This document shows positions 1 to 5,020 of a DNA stretch of 6,401 nucleotides, piece after piece. The first letter of the stretch is position 1, and each line of letters begins with the position of its first letter. The notes under the pieces were generated by a model that made no database searches, was not told the origin of the DNA, and saw nothing but the letters and a program-made list of their open reading frames with translations. The DNA is from CAZFIO01 sp964519585 (GTDB lineage Bacteria > Bacillota > Clostridia > Tissierellales > Tissierellaceae): NCBI GenBank assembly GCA_964519585.1, contig CAZFIO010000113.1:1-6401 (forward strand), in the 5' to 3' direction. Both the position numbers and the translations under genes were made by a program.

Positions 1-312
1 ATCATAAGAAATGCTATACAAGCAGGGACAGAGGATCCTAGATTCCCAAAGGTTGGTAAAGATGAGTTGGATGATTTAGTATATTCTGTAGATGTACTTT
101 CAGAGCCAGAACCTATAGAAGATAAAGATGAATTAGATGTATATAATTATGGTTTAATTGTTAGCAAGGGTTTTAAAAGGGGACTACTATTACCAAATAT
201 AGAAGGTATAGATTCGGTAGAAGACCAGATATCCATAAGTCTAGAAAAAGCAGGAATCAGACCAAAAGAAGACTATAAAATGGAAAGGTTCAAGGTAGTG
301 AGACACCAATAG
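1..312 (+). CDS. amrA: AMMECR1-domain protein (AmmeMemoRadiSam system protein A), 3' part only
   Basis: This is the C-terminal 103 codons of a gene that begins before the window; the frame is open from base 1 and ends at TAG 310-312. The translation carries C-terminal AMMECR1-family landmarks: EDPRFPKVGKDELDDL, then SVDVLSEPEPI, then YGLIVSKGFKRGLLLPNIEG, and a final ERFKVVRH. The first in-frame ATG (67) lies inside the conserved domain, so it is not the true start. AMMECR1 proteins are soluble and of unestablished chemistry. In bacteria they occur with a Memo-like protein (AmrB) and a radical SAM enzyme (AmrS), and the radical SAM partner does follow here. AmrA and AmrB are sometimes fused; the visible part cannot show whether that is so here. 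Family assignment is firm; function is not. Confidence 0.93.
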   Translation: MIRNAIQAGTEDPRFPKVGKDELDDLVYSVDVLSEPEPIEDKDELDVYNYGLIVSKGFKRGLLLPNIEGIDSVEDQISISLEKAGIRPKEDYKMERFKVVRHQ

Positions 313-319
313 GAACCAT

Positions 320-363
320 AGTCAAGCGATAGACAAGCAATAGTCAAGCGATAGACAAGCAAT
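320..363. repeat. 11-bp-unit tandem repeat array, left copy
   Basis: Two perfect tandem copies of a 22-bp unit (320-341 and 342-363) are seen. Each is made of two related 11-mers, AGTCAAGCGAT and AGACAAGCAAT. Read on the opposite strand these become ATCGCTTGACT and ATTGCTTGTCT, which match the family of the right-hand array (577-642). The array runs into the palindrome CAATTG at 360-365, where a forward-orientation 11-mer, ATTGTTAAAGG, follows at 362-372. No spacer sequences are present, so it is not a CRISPR. Function is unknown. Confidence 0.9.
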
Positions 364-407
364 TGTTAAAGGCTGAAAGCGTAAAGTGTAAGGCATGAAG
401 TTAAAGG

Positions 408-505
408 AAGGGGTTTGGGAGGATACTGTAGGGCTAGCTCTGCTGGCCTGAGGACCCAAAAGCCCAACCCTAGTCATCTCCACCCTTTGTGTTTTAATTT
501 TTTTA
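408..505 (+). terminator. Possible terminator or structured RNA: long imperfect hairpin plus T-rich run
   Basis: A G-rich left arm (about 408-435, including AAGGGG, TGGGAGG and AGGGCT) faces a C-rich right arm (about 461-487, including AGCCC, AGTC, CTCC and ACCCTT). GGGCT 431-435 pairs with AGCCC 461-465, and weaker pairing with bulges extends outward. A T-rich run follows at 491-505. This resembles an intrinsic terminator for amrA, but the stem is long, bulged and set a few bases away from the T run. A structured non-coding RNA or attenuator is an alternative. It was folded by eye only. Confidence 0.35.
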
Positions 506-529
506 CTTCTAAGCTCCCACCTCTAAAAT
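502..529 (+). promoter_or_regulatory. Weak sigma-A-type promoter candidate for amrS
   Basis: TTTACT at 502-507 (4 of 6 to TTGACA) is followed after 16 bases by TAAAAT at 524-529 (5 of 6 to TATAAT). A transcript from here would start near 536 and would include the AAGACCCC segment (547-554) and the right repeat array. AT-rich DNA yields such matches by chance, so support is modest. Confidence 0.3.
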
Positions 530-546
530 AAGAGATCTTCAGTTTT

Positions 547-650
547 AAGACCCCGAAGTTATGACCAAGATAAACAATTGCTAGACTACTGCTAGACCAC
601 TGCTAGTCTATTGTTAGACCACTGTTAGACTACCGTTAAAGGGGGGTCTT
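547..650 (+). promoter_or_regulatory. Possible translation-control pairing over the amrS ribosome-binding site
   Basis: AAGACCCC at 547-554 is the exact reverse complement of GGGGTCTT at 643-650, which covers the 3' half of the amrS SD tract and its spacer. Pairing would hide the ribosome-binding site. The intervening 88 bases hold the 11-bp array, in which AGACC at 594-598 and 616-620 could compete for GGTCT at 645-649. The complementarity is seen directly; a regulatory role is inference. Confidence 0.3.
577..642. repeat. 11-bp-unit tandem repeat array, right copy
   Basis: Six consecutive 11-mers are seen: ATTGCTAGACT (577), ACTGCTAGACC (588), ACTGCTAGTCT (599), ATTGTTAGACC (610), ACTGTTAGACT (621) and a degenerate ACCGTTAAAGG (632) that merges into the amrS ribosome-binding site. 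The approximate consensus is A-Y-T-G-Y-T-A-G-A-C-Y. It is the same family as the left array read on the other strand: CAATTGCT at 575-582 matches the reverse complement of 358-365 exactly, and the colinear inverted match continues for about 50 bases at roughly 70 percent identity. The period is close to one DNA helical turn. Confidence 0.88.
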
Positions 651-652
651 CC

Positions 653-1501
653 ATGATTGAAGCCATGTATTATAAGAAAATTAAAAACCAGTCTATCGTC
701 TGCCAGCTTTGTCCCCATATGTGTGTAATTCCACCAGGGGATCTTGGTATATGCAGGGTTCGTGAAAATATTGATGGTAATCTTTACAGCCTTAATTATG
801 GCAAGATTGCCTCCTATAACCATGATAGGATTGAAAAGAAGCCACTCTATAGGTTTCATCCAGGGACCCATATCTTTTCCCTAGGGTCCTTTGGATGCAA
901 TCTTAAGTGTAGTTTTTGCCAAAATTGGAGAATTGCCCATGAAAATCCACCCACTAGAGAAATTTCGGATAGGGATCTTATTAGCCTTGCAAAATCAAAA
1001 AACTCCATAGGTATTGCCTATACCTACAACGAGCCTACTATCTGGTACGAATACGTCTACCACTTATCTAAGAAGGCAAAGGAGGCAGGTCTAGTAAATG
1101 TCCTAGTAACCAATGGCTACATAAACCCTGAGCCCCTGGAGGAAATCCTACCCTATATTGATGCTATGAATATAGATCTAAAATCTATGTCTAATGATTT
1201 TTATCAAGATATTTGTCAGGGAAGGTTAAACCCTGTCTTAAAGACTATAGAAAGAGCCACAAGGTCTATACATATAGAAGTTACCACCCTTCTTATAGAA
1301 GGCTTAAATACAAATTTAGAAGAGGTAAGGGGGCTTGCAAAGTTTCTAGGGCAAATCAACAGGGATATCCCCCTGCATCTATCTAGATATTTTCCAGCCT
1401 ATAAGATGAATCTACCAGCTACAAAAGTTGAAACCATCATAAAATCTACAGACGAGGCTAGAAAGTATTTAAATTATGTATATATGGGGAATGTATTTTA
1501 A
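653..1501 (+). CDS. amrS: AmmeMemoRadiSam system radical SAM enzyme (C-terminally short)
   Basis: This is a cytosolic radical SAM protein of 282 residues that would use a [4Fe-4S] cluster to cleave S-adenosylmethionine; its substrate is not established. The cluster motif CNLKCSFC supplies Cys82, Cys86 and Cys89. An N-terminal Cys-rich segment, CQLCPHMC with GIC (Cys17, 20, 24 and 34), is typical of the AmrS/PflA-like group. Further family landmarks are YTYNEPTIWYEY near 123-134, LVTNGYI near 151-157, DAMNIDLKS near 170-178 and LHLSRYFPAYKM near 241-252. The ATG at 653 follows AAAGGGGGG (638-646) and gives the family-like start MIEAMYYKK; ATG 665 is less well placed. The protein stops at YMGNVF, whereas many homologues continue with a Cys-rich CPNCG-type tail. 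No such tail is evident in the 73 bases after the stop, so this looks like a naturally short form. The partner amrA lies upstream across an unusual gap. Confidence 0.93.
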   Translation: MIEAMYYKKIKNQSIVCQLCPHMCVIPPGDLGICRVRENIDGNLYSLNYGKIASYNHDRIEKKPLYRFHPGTHIFSLGSFGCNLKCSFCQNWRIAHENPPTREISDRDLISLAKSKNSIGIAYTYNEPTIWYEYVYHLSKKAKEAGLVNVLVTNGYINPEPLEEILPYIDAMNIDLKSMSNDFYQDICQGRLNPVLKTIERATRSIHIEVTTLLIEGLNTNLEEVRGLAKFLGQINRDIPLHLSRYFPAYKMNLPATKVETIIKSTDEARKYLNYVYMGNVF

Positions 1502-1508
1502 AATATAC

Positions 1509-1537
1509 TAGAAATAATAGGAATTATTGGATATAAT
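1509..1537 (+). promoter_or_regulatory. Sigma-A-type promoter candidate for the tmk operon
   Basis: TAGAAA at 1509-1514 (4 of 6 to TTGACA) and a perfect TATAAT at 1532-1537 are separated by 17 bases, in the 73-base gap between amrS and tmk. Transcription would begin near 1544, about 30 bases before the tmk start, and would cover tmk-darA-darA2-holB-ricT. The ideal -10 and spacing make this one of the two better promoter candidates in the window. Confidence 0.55.
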
Positions 1538-1574
1538 ATAGGCAAATACAAGTAGAATAAGGAGGTCTTCTAGC

Positions 1575-2207
1575 TTGCCAGGAGCATTTATCACATTAGA
1601 GGGGCCAGATGGTTCAGGTAAATCAACAATTATTAAGCTAATTGGAGATTATTTAAATAATAGAAACATAGAATATATAATGACAAGGGAGCCAGGTGGA
1701 ACTCATATAGGTGAGGATATAAGGAAGATTATCCTGGACAACAATAATACAAATATGGGGGCAGAAACTGAAGCCCTTCTTTATGCAGCCTCTAGGGGGC
1801 AGCATGTTCATGAAAAAATCCTACCAGGACTAGCAGAAGGAAAGCTGGTTCTTTGTGATAGGTTTCTCTTATCAAGCTTAGCCTACCAGGGTGTAGGTAG
1901 GGGGTTGGGGATTGAGGGAGTAAAGGCCATAAACGATTTTGCCCTAAGATCCGTAAAACCTGACCTTATCTTGTTTTTCCACATAGATCCTGAAGTAAGT
2001 CTAAAAAGAAAAACCCTTAAGGCAAAGGCAGATAGGCTAGAAAAAGAGGGAGAGATATTTCACAAGAAGGTATACCAGGGATATATGCAACTCCTGGATC
2101 TATACCCAGAAAATATTATAATTATAGATGCAAGTAAAACAATAGACCAAGTACTAAAACAATGTACAGATGAAATAGAAAAACTACTTATTTCAAGGGA
2201 GGGTTAA
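1575..2207 (+). CDS. tmk: Thymidylate (dTMP) kinase
   Basis: Thymidylate kinase phosphorylates dTMP to dTDP with ATP in the cytosol, an essential step of dTTP supply. The 210-residue length is normal. The Walker A P-loop GPDGSGKS lies at 10-17, and the dTMP-binding TREPGGT at 37-43. SRGQH is near 73-77, and DRF with SSLAYQG occupies 95-106. The LID region around 149-158 has Arg154 in ADRLE. The P-loop has no Arg after the Asp, so the catalytic Arg is presumably the LID one, as in E. coli-type enzymes. The start is TTG at 1575, set by AAGGAGG at 1559-1565 with a 9-base spacing; no ATG precedes the P-loop in frame. It is the first gene of a five-gene operon, ending 2 bases before darA, whose SD lies in its 3' end. 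Confidence 0.97.
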   Translation: MPGAFITLEGPDGSGKSTIIKLIGDYLNNRNIEYIMTREPGGTHIGEDIRKIILDNNNTNMGAETEALLYAASRGQHVHEKILPGLAEGKLVLCDRFLLSSLAYQGVGRGLGIEGVKAINDFALRSVKPDLILFFHIDPEVSLKRKTLKAKADRLEKEGEIFHKKVYQGYMQLLDLYPENIIIIDASKTIDQVLKQCTDEIEKLLISREG

Positions 2208-2209
2208 TA

Positions 2210-2536
2210 ATGAAACTGATAATCGCCATAGTACAAGACCAGGATGCAGGTGGCCTAATCGAAGAATTAACTGATAGAAAGTTTAGGGTAACAAAACTAG
2301 CATCTACCGGGGGATTTCTAAAGGCTGGCAATACAACCCTATTTATAGGAGTAGAGGATGATGAGGTTAAAGAAGTTTATAAGATTATAGAGGACAACTG
2401 TAGGACACGAGAAATTACCACCTCCTTAATGACGGTAACTATGCCAGGGGATACCTATATACCCTATCCTTTGGAGGTAAAAGTAGGGGGAGCTACAGTT
2501 TTTGTTTTAGATATAGAAAAACATATAAGATTTTAG
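2210..2536 (+). CDS. darA: PII-like cyclic-di-AMP receptor DarA/PstA
   Basis: This 108-residue cytosolic protein belongs to the DarA/PstA (YaaQ, DUF970) family, which forms PII-like trimers that bind c-di-AMP between subunits; the downstream target is unsettled. The landmarks line up position by position with remembered S. aureus PstA. They are MKLIIAIVQDQD at 1-12, Arg26 and Thr28, the ligand loop TGGFLKAGNTT at 33-43, Gly47, a long loop around 68-90 ending in GDTYIPYPLEV, and the strand VGGATVFVLD. All the core ligand positions I can compare are kept, except that residue 24 is Lys where I recall Asn in S. aureus. Its SD, AAGGGAGGG (2196-2203), lies inside the end of tmk. The tmk-darA order is conserved in Firmicutes, which supports the call. 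A shorter paralogue follows after 12 bases. Confidence 0.96.
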   Translation: MKLIIAIVQDQDAGGLIEELTDRKFRVTKLASTGGFLKAGNTTLFIGVEDDEVKEVYKIIEDNCRTREITTSLMTVTMPGDTYIPYPLEVKVGGATVFVLDIEKHIRF

Positions 2537-2548
2537 GGAGGGGTCAGA

Positions 2549-2833
2549 GTGAAATTAATAGTAGCTATAATCCAGGATGTGTATATAAATAAGGTAGTTA
2601 AAAGCCTGATGGAAAATAAAATCAGAACCACTAGACTATCCTCTACAGGGGGATTTTTAAAATCTGGTAATACAACCCTATTAATAGGGACAGAAGAGGA
2701 AGAGATAGATAAGATTGTTGATTTAATCAAGGCCCAGTGCAAGTCTACAAAGATTAGAGAGGGAAGTGATGAAGTCACAGTTGGAGGGGCAAATTTATTT
2801 ATTATAAATATCAATGAGCACTTTAAGTTATAG
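2549..2833 (+). CDS. Second, shorter DarA-like PII protein (long loop deleted)
   Basis: This 94-residue protein is clearly homologous to the DarA just upstream: MKLIVAIIQD at 1-10, R26-T-T28, STGGFLKSGNTTLLIG at 32-47, and VGGANLFIIN near the end. The N-terminal two thirds aligns without gaps, as does the last strand. The 14-residue length difference falls in the loop between the Cys-containing helix (AQCKSTKI) and EVTVGGA, where DarA carries its MPGDTYIPYPLE-type loop. The core ligand-contact segment is intact, so binding of c-di-AMP or a related nucleotide is plausible but unproven; altered partner recognition would be the expected effect of the loop loss. The start is GTG at 2549, after AGGGAGGGG (2535-2543), which overlaps the stop of darA. 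It sits where Bacillus has yaaR. It could form homotrimers or mix with DarA. Confidence 0.93.
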   Translation: MKLIVAIIQDVYINKVVKSLMENKIRTTRLSSTGGFLKSGNTTLLIGTEEEEIDKIVDLIKAQCKSTKIREGSDEVTVGGANLFIININEHFKL

Positions 2834-2836
2834 ATT

Positions 2837-2840
2837 GGAG
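2837..2840 (+). promoter_or_regulatory. Ribosome-binding site that sets the holB start
   Basis: GGAG within TTGGAGAAAG lies 6 bases before ATG 2847. The in-frame ATG at 2814 has only AT-rich sequence before it (TATAAATATCA) and no SD. This supports 2847 as the start. Confidence 0.75.
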
Positions 2841-2846
2841 AAAGAA

Positions 2847-3815
2847 ATGGATTTTAAGCATATAAACTATCATGAGAAGACTATGGATATCCTAAAAAAA
2901 GCTATAAACACTGAAACCATAAGCCATAGTTATTTATTTGAAGGGAAAGAAGGCATAGGTAAAAAGATGGTAGCCTATGTCTTTTCTAAAACCCTTTTAT
3001 GCCAGGAAGCTAAGGATCAACCCTGCAATCAGTGCTCATCATGTATAAGCTTTGATGAGGGAAATCATCCTGACTTCTTTCTAATAGAGCCAGAAAAAAA
3101 CATGATTAGGATAAATCAAATAGAAAAATTAGTAGGTGAAATGTCTACCGCTCCCTATGAGTCGGATAGGAAGGTATTTATTATAGATGAAAGTGACAAG
3201 ATGAATCTTGCTAGCCAAAACAAGCTACTGAAAACCTTGGAGGAACCACCTGGATTTGTAAATATTATCCTCTTATCTTCCAATCCCAAGAGACTCTTAG
3301 CCACCATACTTTCAAGGGTCCAATCTATTAGGCTCTTTTCATTGACTTCTGACCAAGTGGAAAGGATAATCATGGAAGACTATGGCAAAACTCAGGCCCA
3401 GGCAGGATTTATATCAAGATTTACCCAGGCTGCCCTAGAAAGGTCCATAAGTCTTGCCAAGGATGATGATTTCTTCAAAAGAAGGGATGAATTAATCAAT
3501 ATTGTAGATTCAATAATCAAGGGAGACAAGTCCAAGGCCTTTTCTAGCATACAGTTTTTTACTGAAAATAAGGATAAAATTGATGAAATTTTAGATATGA
3601 TTATATATTGGTTTAGGGATATTTTAATTTACAAGGAAACAGGCACAGACCAGCTTCTCATAAATAAGGATAAAGTGGAAAGATTATCTTATGAAAGAAA
3701 TATGGAATTTGATAAGATTAATGATATAATAGAGAACATAATGGAAACCAAGTCTAATTTAAGAGGCAATATTAATTTTCAACTGGCTATAGAAACCATG
3801 CTTCTTAGAATATAG
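2847..3815 (+). CDS. holB: DNA polymerase III subunit delta-prime
   Basis: Delta-prime is part of the clamp loader that places the sliding clamp on primed DNA. The 322-residue AAA+ fold shows the family opening ISHSYLFEG at 25-33 and a degenerate Walker A, GKEGIGKK, at 33-40, with Lys where Ser/Thr is usual; this fits a subunit that does not hydrolyse ATP. A zinc module uses Cys52, 60, 63 and 66. The Walker-B-like strand VFIIDESDKM is at 110-119, LLKTLEEPP at 127-135, and the SRVQ version of the SRC arginine motif at 156-159. The C-terminal third is the less conserved helical collar. I chose ATG 2847 over the in-frame ATG 2814: the latter overlaps the previous gene, lacks an SD and adds 11 non-family residues. 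The gene follows darA2 by 13 bases and precedes ricT by 10. Confidence 0.95.
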   Translation: MDFKHINYHEKTMDILKKAINTETISHSYLFEGKEGIGKKMVAYVFSKTLLCQEAKDQPCNQCSSCISFDEGNHPDFFLIEPEKNMIRINQIEKLVGEMSTAPYESDRKVFIIDESDKMNLASQNKLLKTLEEPPGFVNIILLSSNPKRLLATILSRVQSIRLFSLTSDQVERIIMEDYGKTQAQAGFISRFTQAALERSISLAKDDDFFKRRDELINIVDSIIKGDKSKAFSSIQFFTENKDKIDEILDMIIYWFRDILIYKETGTDQLLINKDKVERLSYERNMEFDKINDIIENIMETKSNLRGNINFQLAIETMLLRI

Positions 3816-3825
3816 GGGGATTTAA

Positions 3826-4725
3826 ATGATTAAGGTAGTAGGAGTAAGATTTAAAAAATCAGGGAAGGTGTACTATTTCGATCCTGATAAGATAGATATA
3901 AAACAATTCGACTTTGTAATAGTTGAGACAGCTAGGGGGATAGAGTTTGGCCATGTGGTTACAGGCCCAAAAATGATAGGGAAGGAAGAAATAGTGGCAC
4001 CCTTAAAAAGTGTTTTAAGGCTGGCAGTAGATGAAGACTTTGAAATTCATAGAACCAACTTAAAGAAGGCAAAGGAAGCCATGGTTATTTGTCAGGACAA
4101 GGTAAAAGACCATGATCTAGGCATGAGGGTTATAGATGTAGAATACACCTTTGACAATAACAAGATAATTTTCTATTTTACAGCAGATGGTAGGATAGAC
4201 TTTAGGGAATTGGTAAAGGACCTAGCAGCAATTTTCAGGACCAGGATTGAATTAAGGCAAATTGGAGTTAGGGACGAGGCAAAAATGATAGGTGGCCTAG
4301 GACCTTGTGGAAGACCCTGCTGTTGTTCATCCTTTCTAGGAGAATTTGAGCCAGTGTCAATCAAGATGGCCAAGGAACAAAACCTATCTTTAAATCCAAC
4401 CAAGATATCAGGACTTTGTGGCAGGCTTATGTGCTGCCTAAAATATGAGCAGGAAGCCTATGAAGACATCTTAAAAAGGATGCCAGAAATAGGGAGAATT
4501 GCCATAACCCCTGCAGGAAGAGGCCCTATTATTGAGACCTATACACTGCTAGAAAGGGTAAAGGTCAGGGTGAAACTAGAAGATGATACGGAAGATATAT
4601 TACAATATCATATAAACGAAATAAAGGTCACCAAAAGGAAGGACTCTAGGTTTATTAAGCAGGAAGAAAATATAGATTACAATGAAGGTGGGGTATCTTT
4701 AAAGGATTTAGAAAAAGAACTTTAA
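3826..4725 (+). CDS. ricT: PSP1-domain protein RicT (YaaT), Y-complex subunit
   Basis: RicT is the PSP1-domain member of the RicA-RicF-RicT complex. In B. subtilis this complex carries [4Fe-4S] clusters and aids RNase Y-dependent RNA processing, competence, biofilm formation and sporulation; the protein is often labelled stage 0 sporulation. This one has 299 residues, with an N-terminal MIKVVGVRFKK...VYYFDP segment and GIEFGHVVTGP at 38-48. The PSP1 core is roughly 60-145, then IGGLGPCGRPCCCSSFL with Cys161, 165, 166 and 167, and SGLCGRLMCCLKYE with Cys198, 203 and 204. All cysteines expected for cluster binding appear present. The acidic, lysine-rich tail after about 275 is variable in the family. 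GGGGGA just before ATG 3826 serves as SD. Partners RicA and RicF are not in the window. The next gene is a ferredoxin, though it is transcribed from its own likely promoter. Confidence 0.96.
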   Translation: MIKVVGVRFKKSGKVYYFDPDKIDIKQFDFVIVETARGIEFGHVVTGPKMIGKEEIVAPLKSVLRLAVDEDFEIHRTNLKKAKEAMVICQDKVKDHDLGMRVIDVEYTFDNNKIIFYFTADGRIDFRELVKDLAAIFRTRIELRQIGVRDEAKMIGGLGPCGRPCCCSSFLGEFEPVSIKMAKEQNLSLNPTKISGLCGRLMCCLKYEQEAYEDILKRMPEIGRIAITPAGRGPIIETYTLLERVKVRVKLEDDTEDILQYHINEIKVTKRKDSRFIKQEENIDYNEGGVSLKDLEKEL

Positions 4726-4733
4726 AATAACCC

Positions 4734-4762
4734 TTTTCAAATAGATGAATATCTGTTAAAAT
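4734..4762 (+). promoter_or_regulatory. Extended -10 promoter candidate for the ferredoxin gene
   Basis: TTTTCA at 4734-4739 (4 of 6), a 17-base spacer, and TAAAAT at 4757-4762 (5 of 6) are preceded directly by TGT, giving a TGn extended -10 as is common in Gram-positive promoters. It lies in the 70-base gap after ricT. A short interrupted palindrome, AGATGAATATCT (4743-4754), sits between the two boxes and might be an operator, but it is too weak to call. Confidence 0.5.
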
Positions 4763-4781
4763 AATGTCGATGTATACTTTC

Positions 4782-4790
4782 AGGGGGGTG
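4782..4790 (+). promoter_or_regulatory. Ribosome-binding site that sets the ferredoxin TTG start
   Basis: AGGGGGGTG lies 5 bases before TTG 4796. There is no in-frame ATG or GTG before the first cluster cysteine, so this site fixes the TTG as the start and gives the family-typical MAY-I-I-T-D opening. Confidence 0.75.
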
Positions 4791-4795
4791 AAGAT

Positions 4796-4963
4796 TTGGC
4801 ATATATTATAACTGATGCATGTACAGCTTGTGGAGATTGTTATGAAGAATGTGCATTCGAAGCAATATCAGAAGGAGATATCTATACAATAGATGCTGAT
4901 TTATGCAATGACTGTGCAGCTTGTGAAGGAGCCTGTGAAGTAGGAGCAATACATGCAGAATAA
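4796..4963 (+). CDS. Small 2[4Fe-4S] ferredoxin
   Basis: This 55-residue acidic protein starts at TTG and ends at TAA 4961-4963. It has two C-x2-C-x2-C-x3-C cluster motifs: Cys9, 12, 15 and 19, then Cys37, 40, 43 and 47. The opening MAYIITDACTACGDC and the ends AFEAI and EVGAIHAE match the clostridial bacterioferredoxin pattern, and the protein has the family's usual 55-60 residue length. It would carry low-potential electrons in the cytosol. Unusually, the residue after the fourth cysteine of each motif is Ala20 or Glu48 rather than Pro (CAFEAI and CEVGAI instead of CPxxAI). A strong SD, a promoter candidate before it and a terminator after it suggest a monocistronic, possibly abundant transcript. 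The neighbouring Fe-S protein RicT and the radical SAM AmrS are possible but unproven clients. Confidence 0.95.
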   Translation: MAYIITDACTACGDCYEECAFEAISEGDIYTIDADLCNDCAACEGACEVGAIHAE

Positions 4964-4976
4964 GAGTACATACCAG

Positions 4977-5000
4977 AAAAGACCCTTTAGGGTCTTTTTT
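4977..5000 (+). terminator. Intrinsic terminator after the ferredoxin gene
   Basis: A perfect 9-bp stem, AAAAGACCC (4977-4985) with GGGTCTTTT (4990-4998), closes a TTTA loop and runs into a T tract ending at 5000. It begins 13 bases after the ferredoxin stop and ends 20 bases before trmN6. Expression of trmN6-rsmI therefore depends on readthrough or on a promoter not recognised here. Confidence 0.88.
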
Positions 5001-5020
5001 GCATAGGGGGTTTTATTTAT

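Larger units (their letters stand above)
313..652. other. 340-bp non-coding gap between amrA and amrS
   Basis: No convincing gene lies here. From left to right the gap holds an 11-bp-unit repeat array, a purine-rich then pyrimidine-rich stretch able to form a long imperfect hairpin, a T-rich run, a weak promoter candidate, a short segment complementary to the amrS ribosome-binding region, and a second 11-bp-unit array in the opposite orientation. No recognised riboswitch, T-box or tRNA consensus was found by eye. It is far longer than the other gaps in the window, which are mostly under 75 bases, and it separates two genes expected to work together. Confidence 0.8.

Noticed and set aside
67..312. 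ATG 67 as the start of the first gene
   Set aside because: The frame is open back to base 1 and the residues before ATG 67 already match the AMMECR1 domain, so this is an internal Met of a truncated gene.
395..451. 18-codon ORF opening MKLKEGVWED as a real gene
   Set aside because: No convincing SD, very short, and lying in a structured stretch; kept only as a possible leader peptide within a low-interest finding.
320..642. CRISPR-like reading of the repeats
   Set aside because: Units are only 11 bp, contiguous without spacers, and present in both orientations; no cas gene is near.
614..871. Minus-strand open frame over the amrS start
   Set aside because: It overlaps the right repeat array and the conserved N-terminus of amrS, has no recognisable motif, and is a shadow of the real gene.
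638..1577. Similar GG(A/G)GGTCTTC sequences before amrS (641-651) and tmk (1561-1570) as a shared regulatory element
   Set aside because: Most of the similarity is the SD itself; only TCTTC is extra, which is too short to call, and the tmk leader has no counterpart of the upstream complementary segment.
2533..2814. Minus-strand open frame opposite the second DarA gene
   Set aside because: It is the antisense of a well-supported conserved gene, with no family resemblance.
2814..2846. Longer holB reading starting at ATG 2814
   Set aside because: It has no SD, overlaps the previous gene by 20 bases and adds 11 residues that do not resemble the delta-prime N-terminus; ATG 2847 has GGAG at good spacing and a family-like start.
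3155..4403. Minus-strand open frames opposite holB (3155-3373) and ricT (4173-4403)
   Set aside because: Both lie entirely within conserved coding sequence on the other strand and show no motif of their own.
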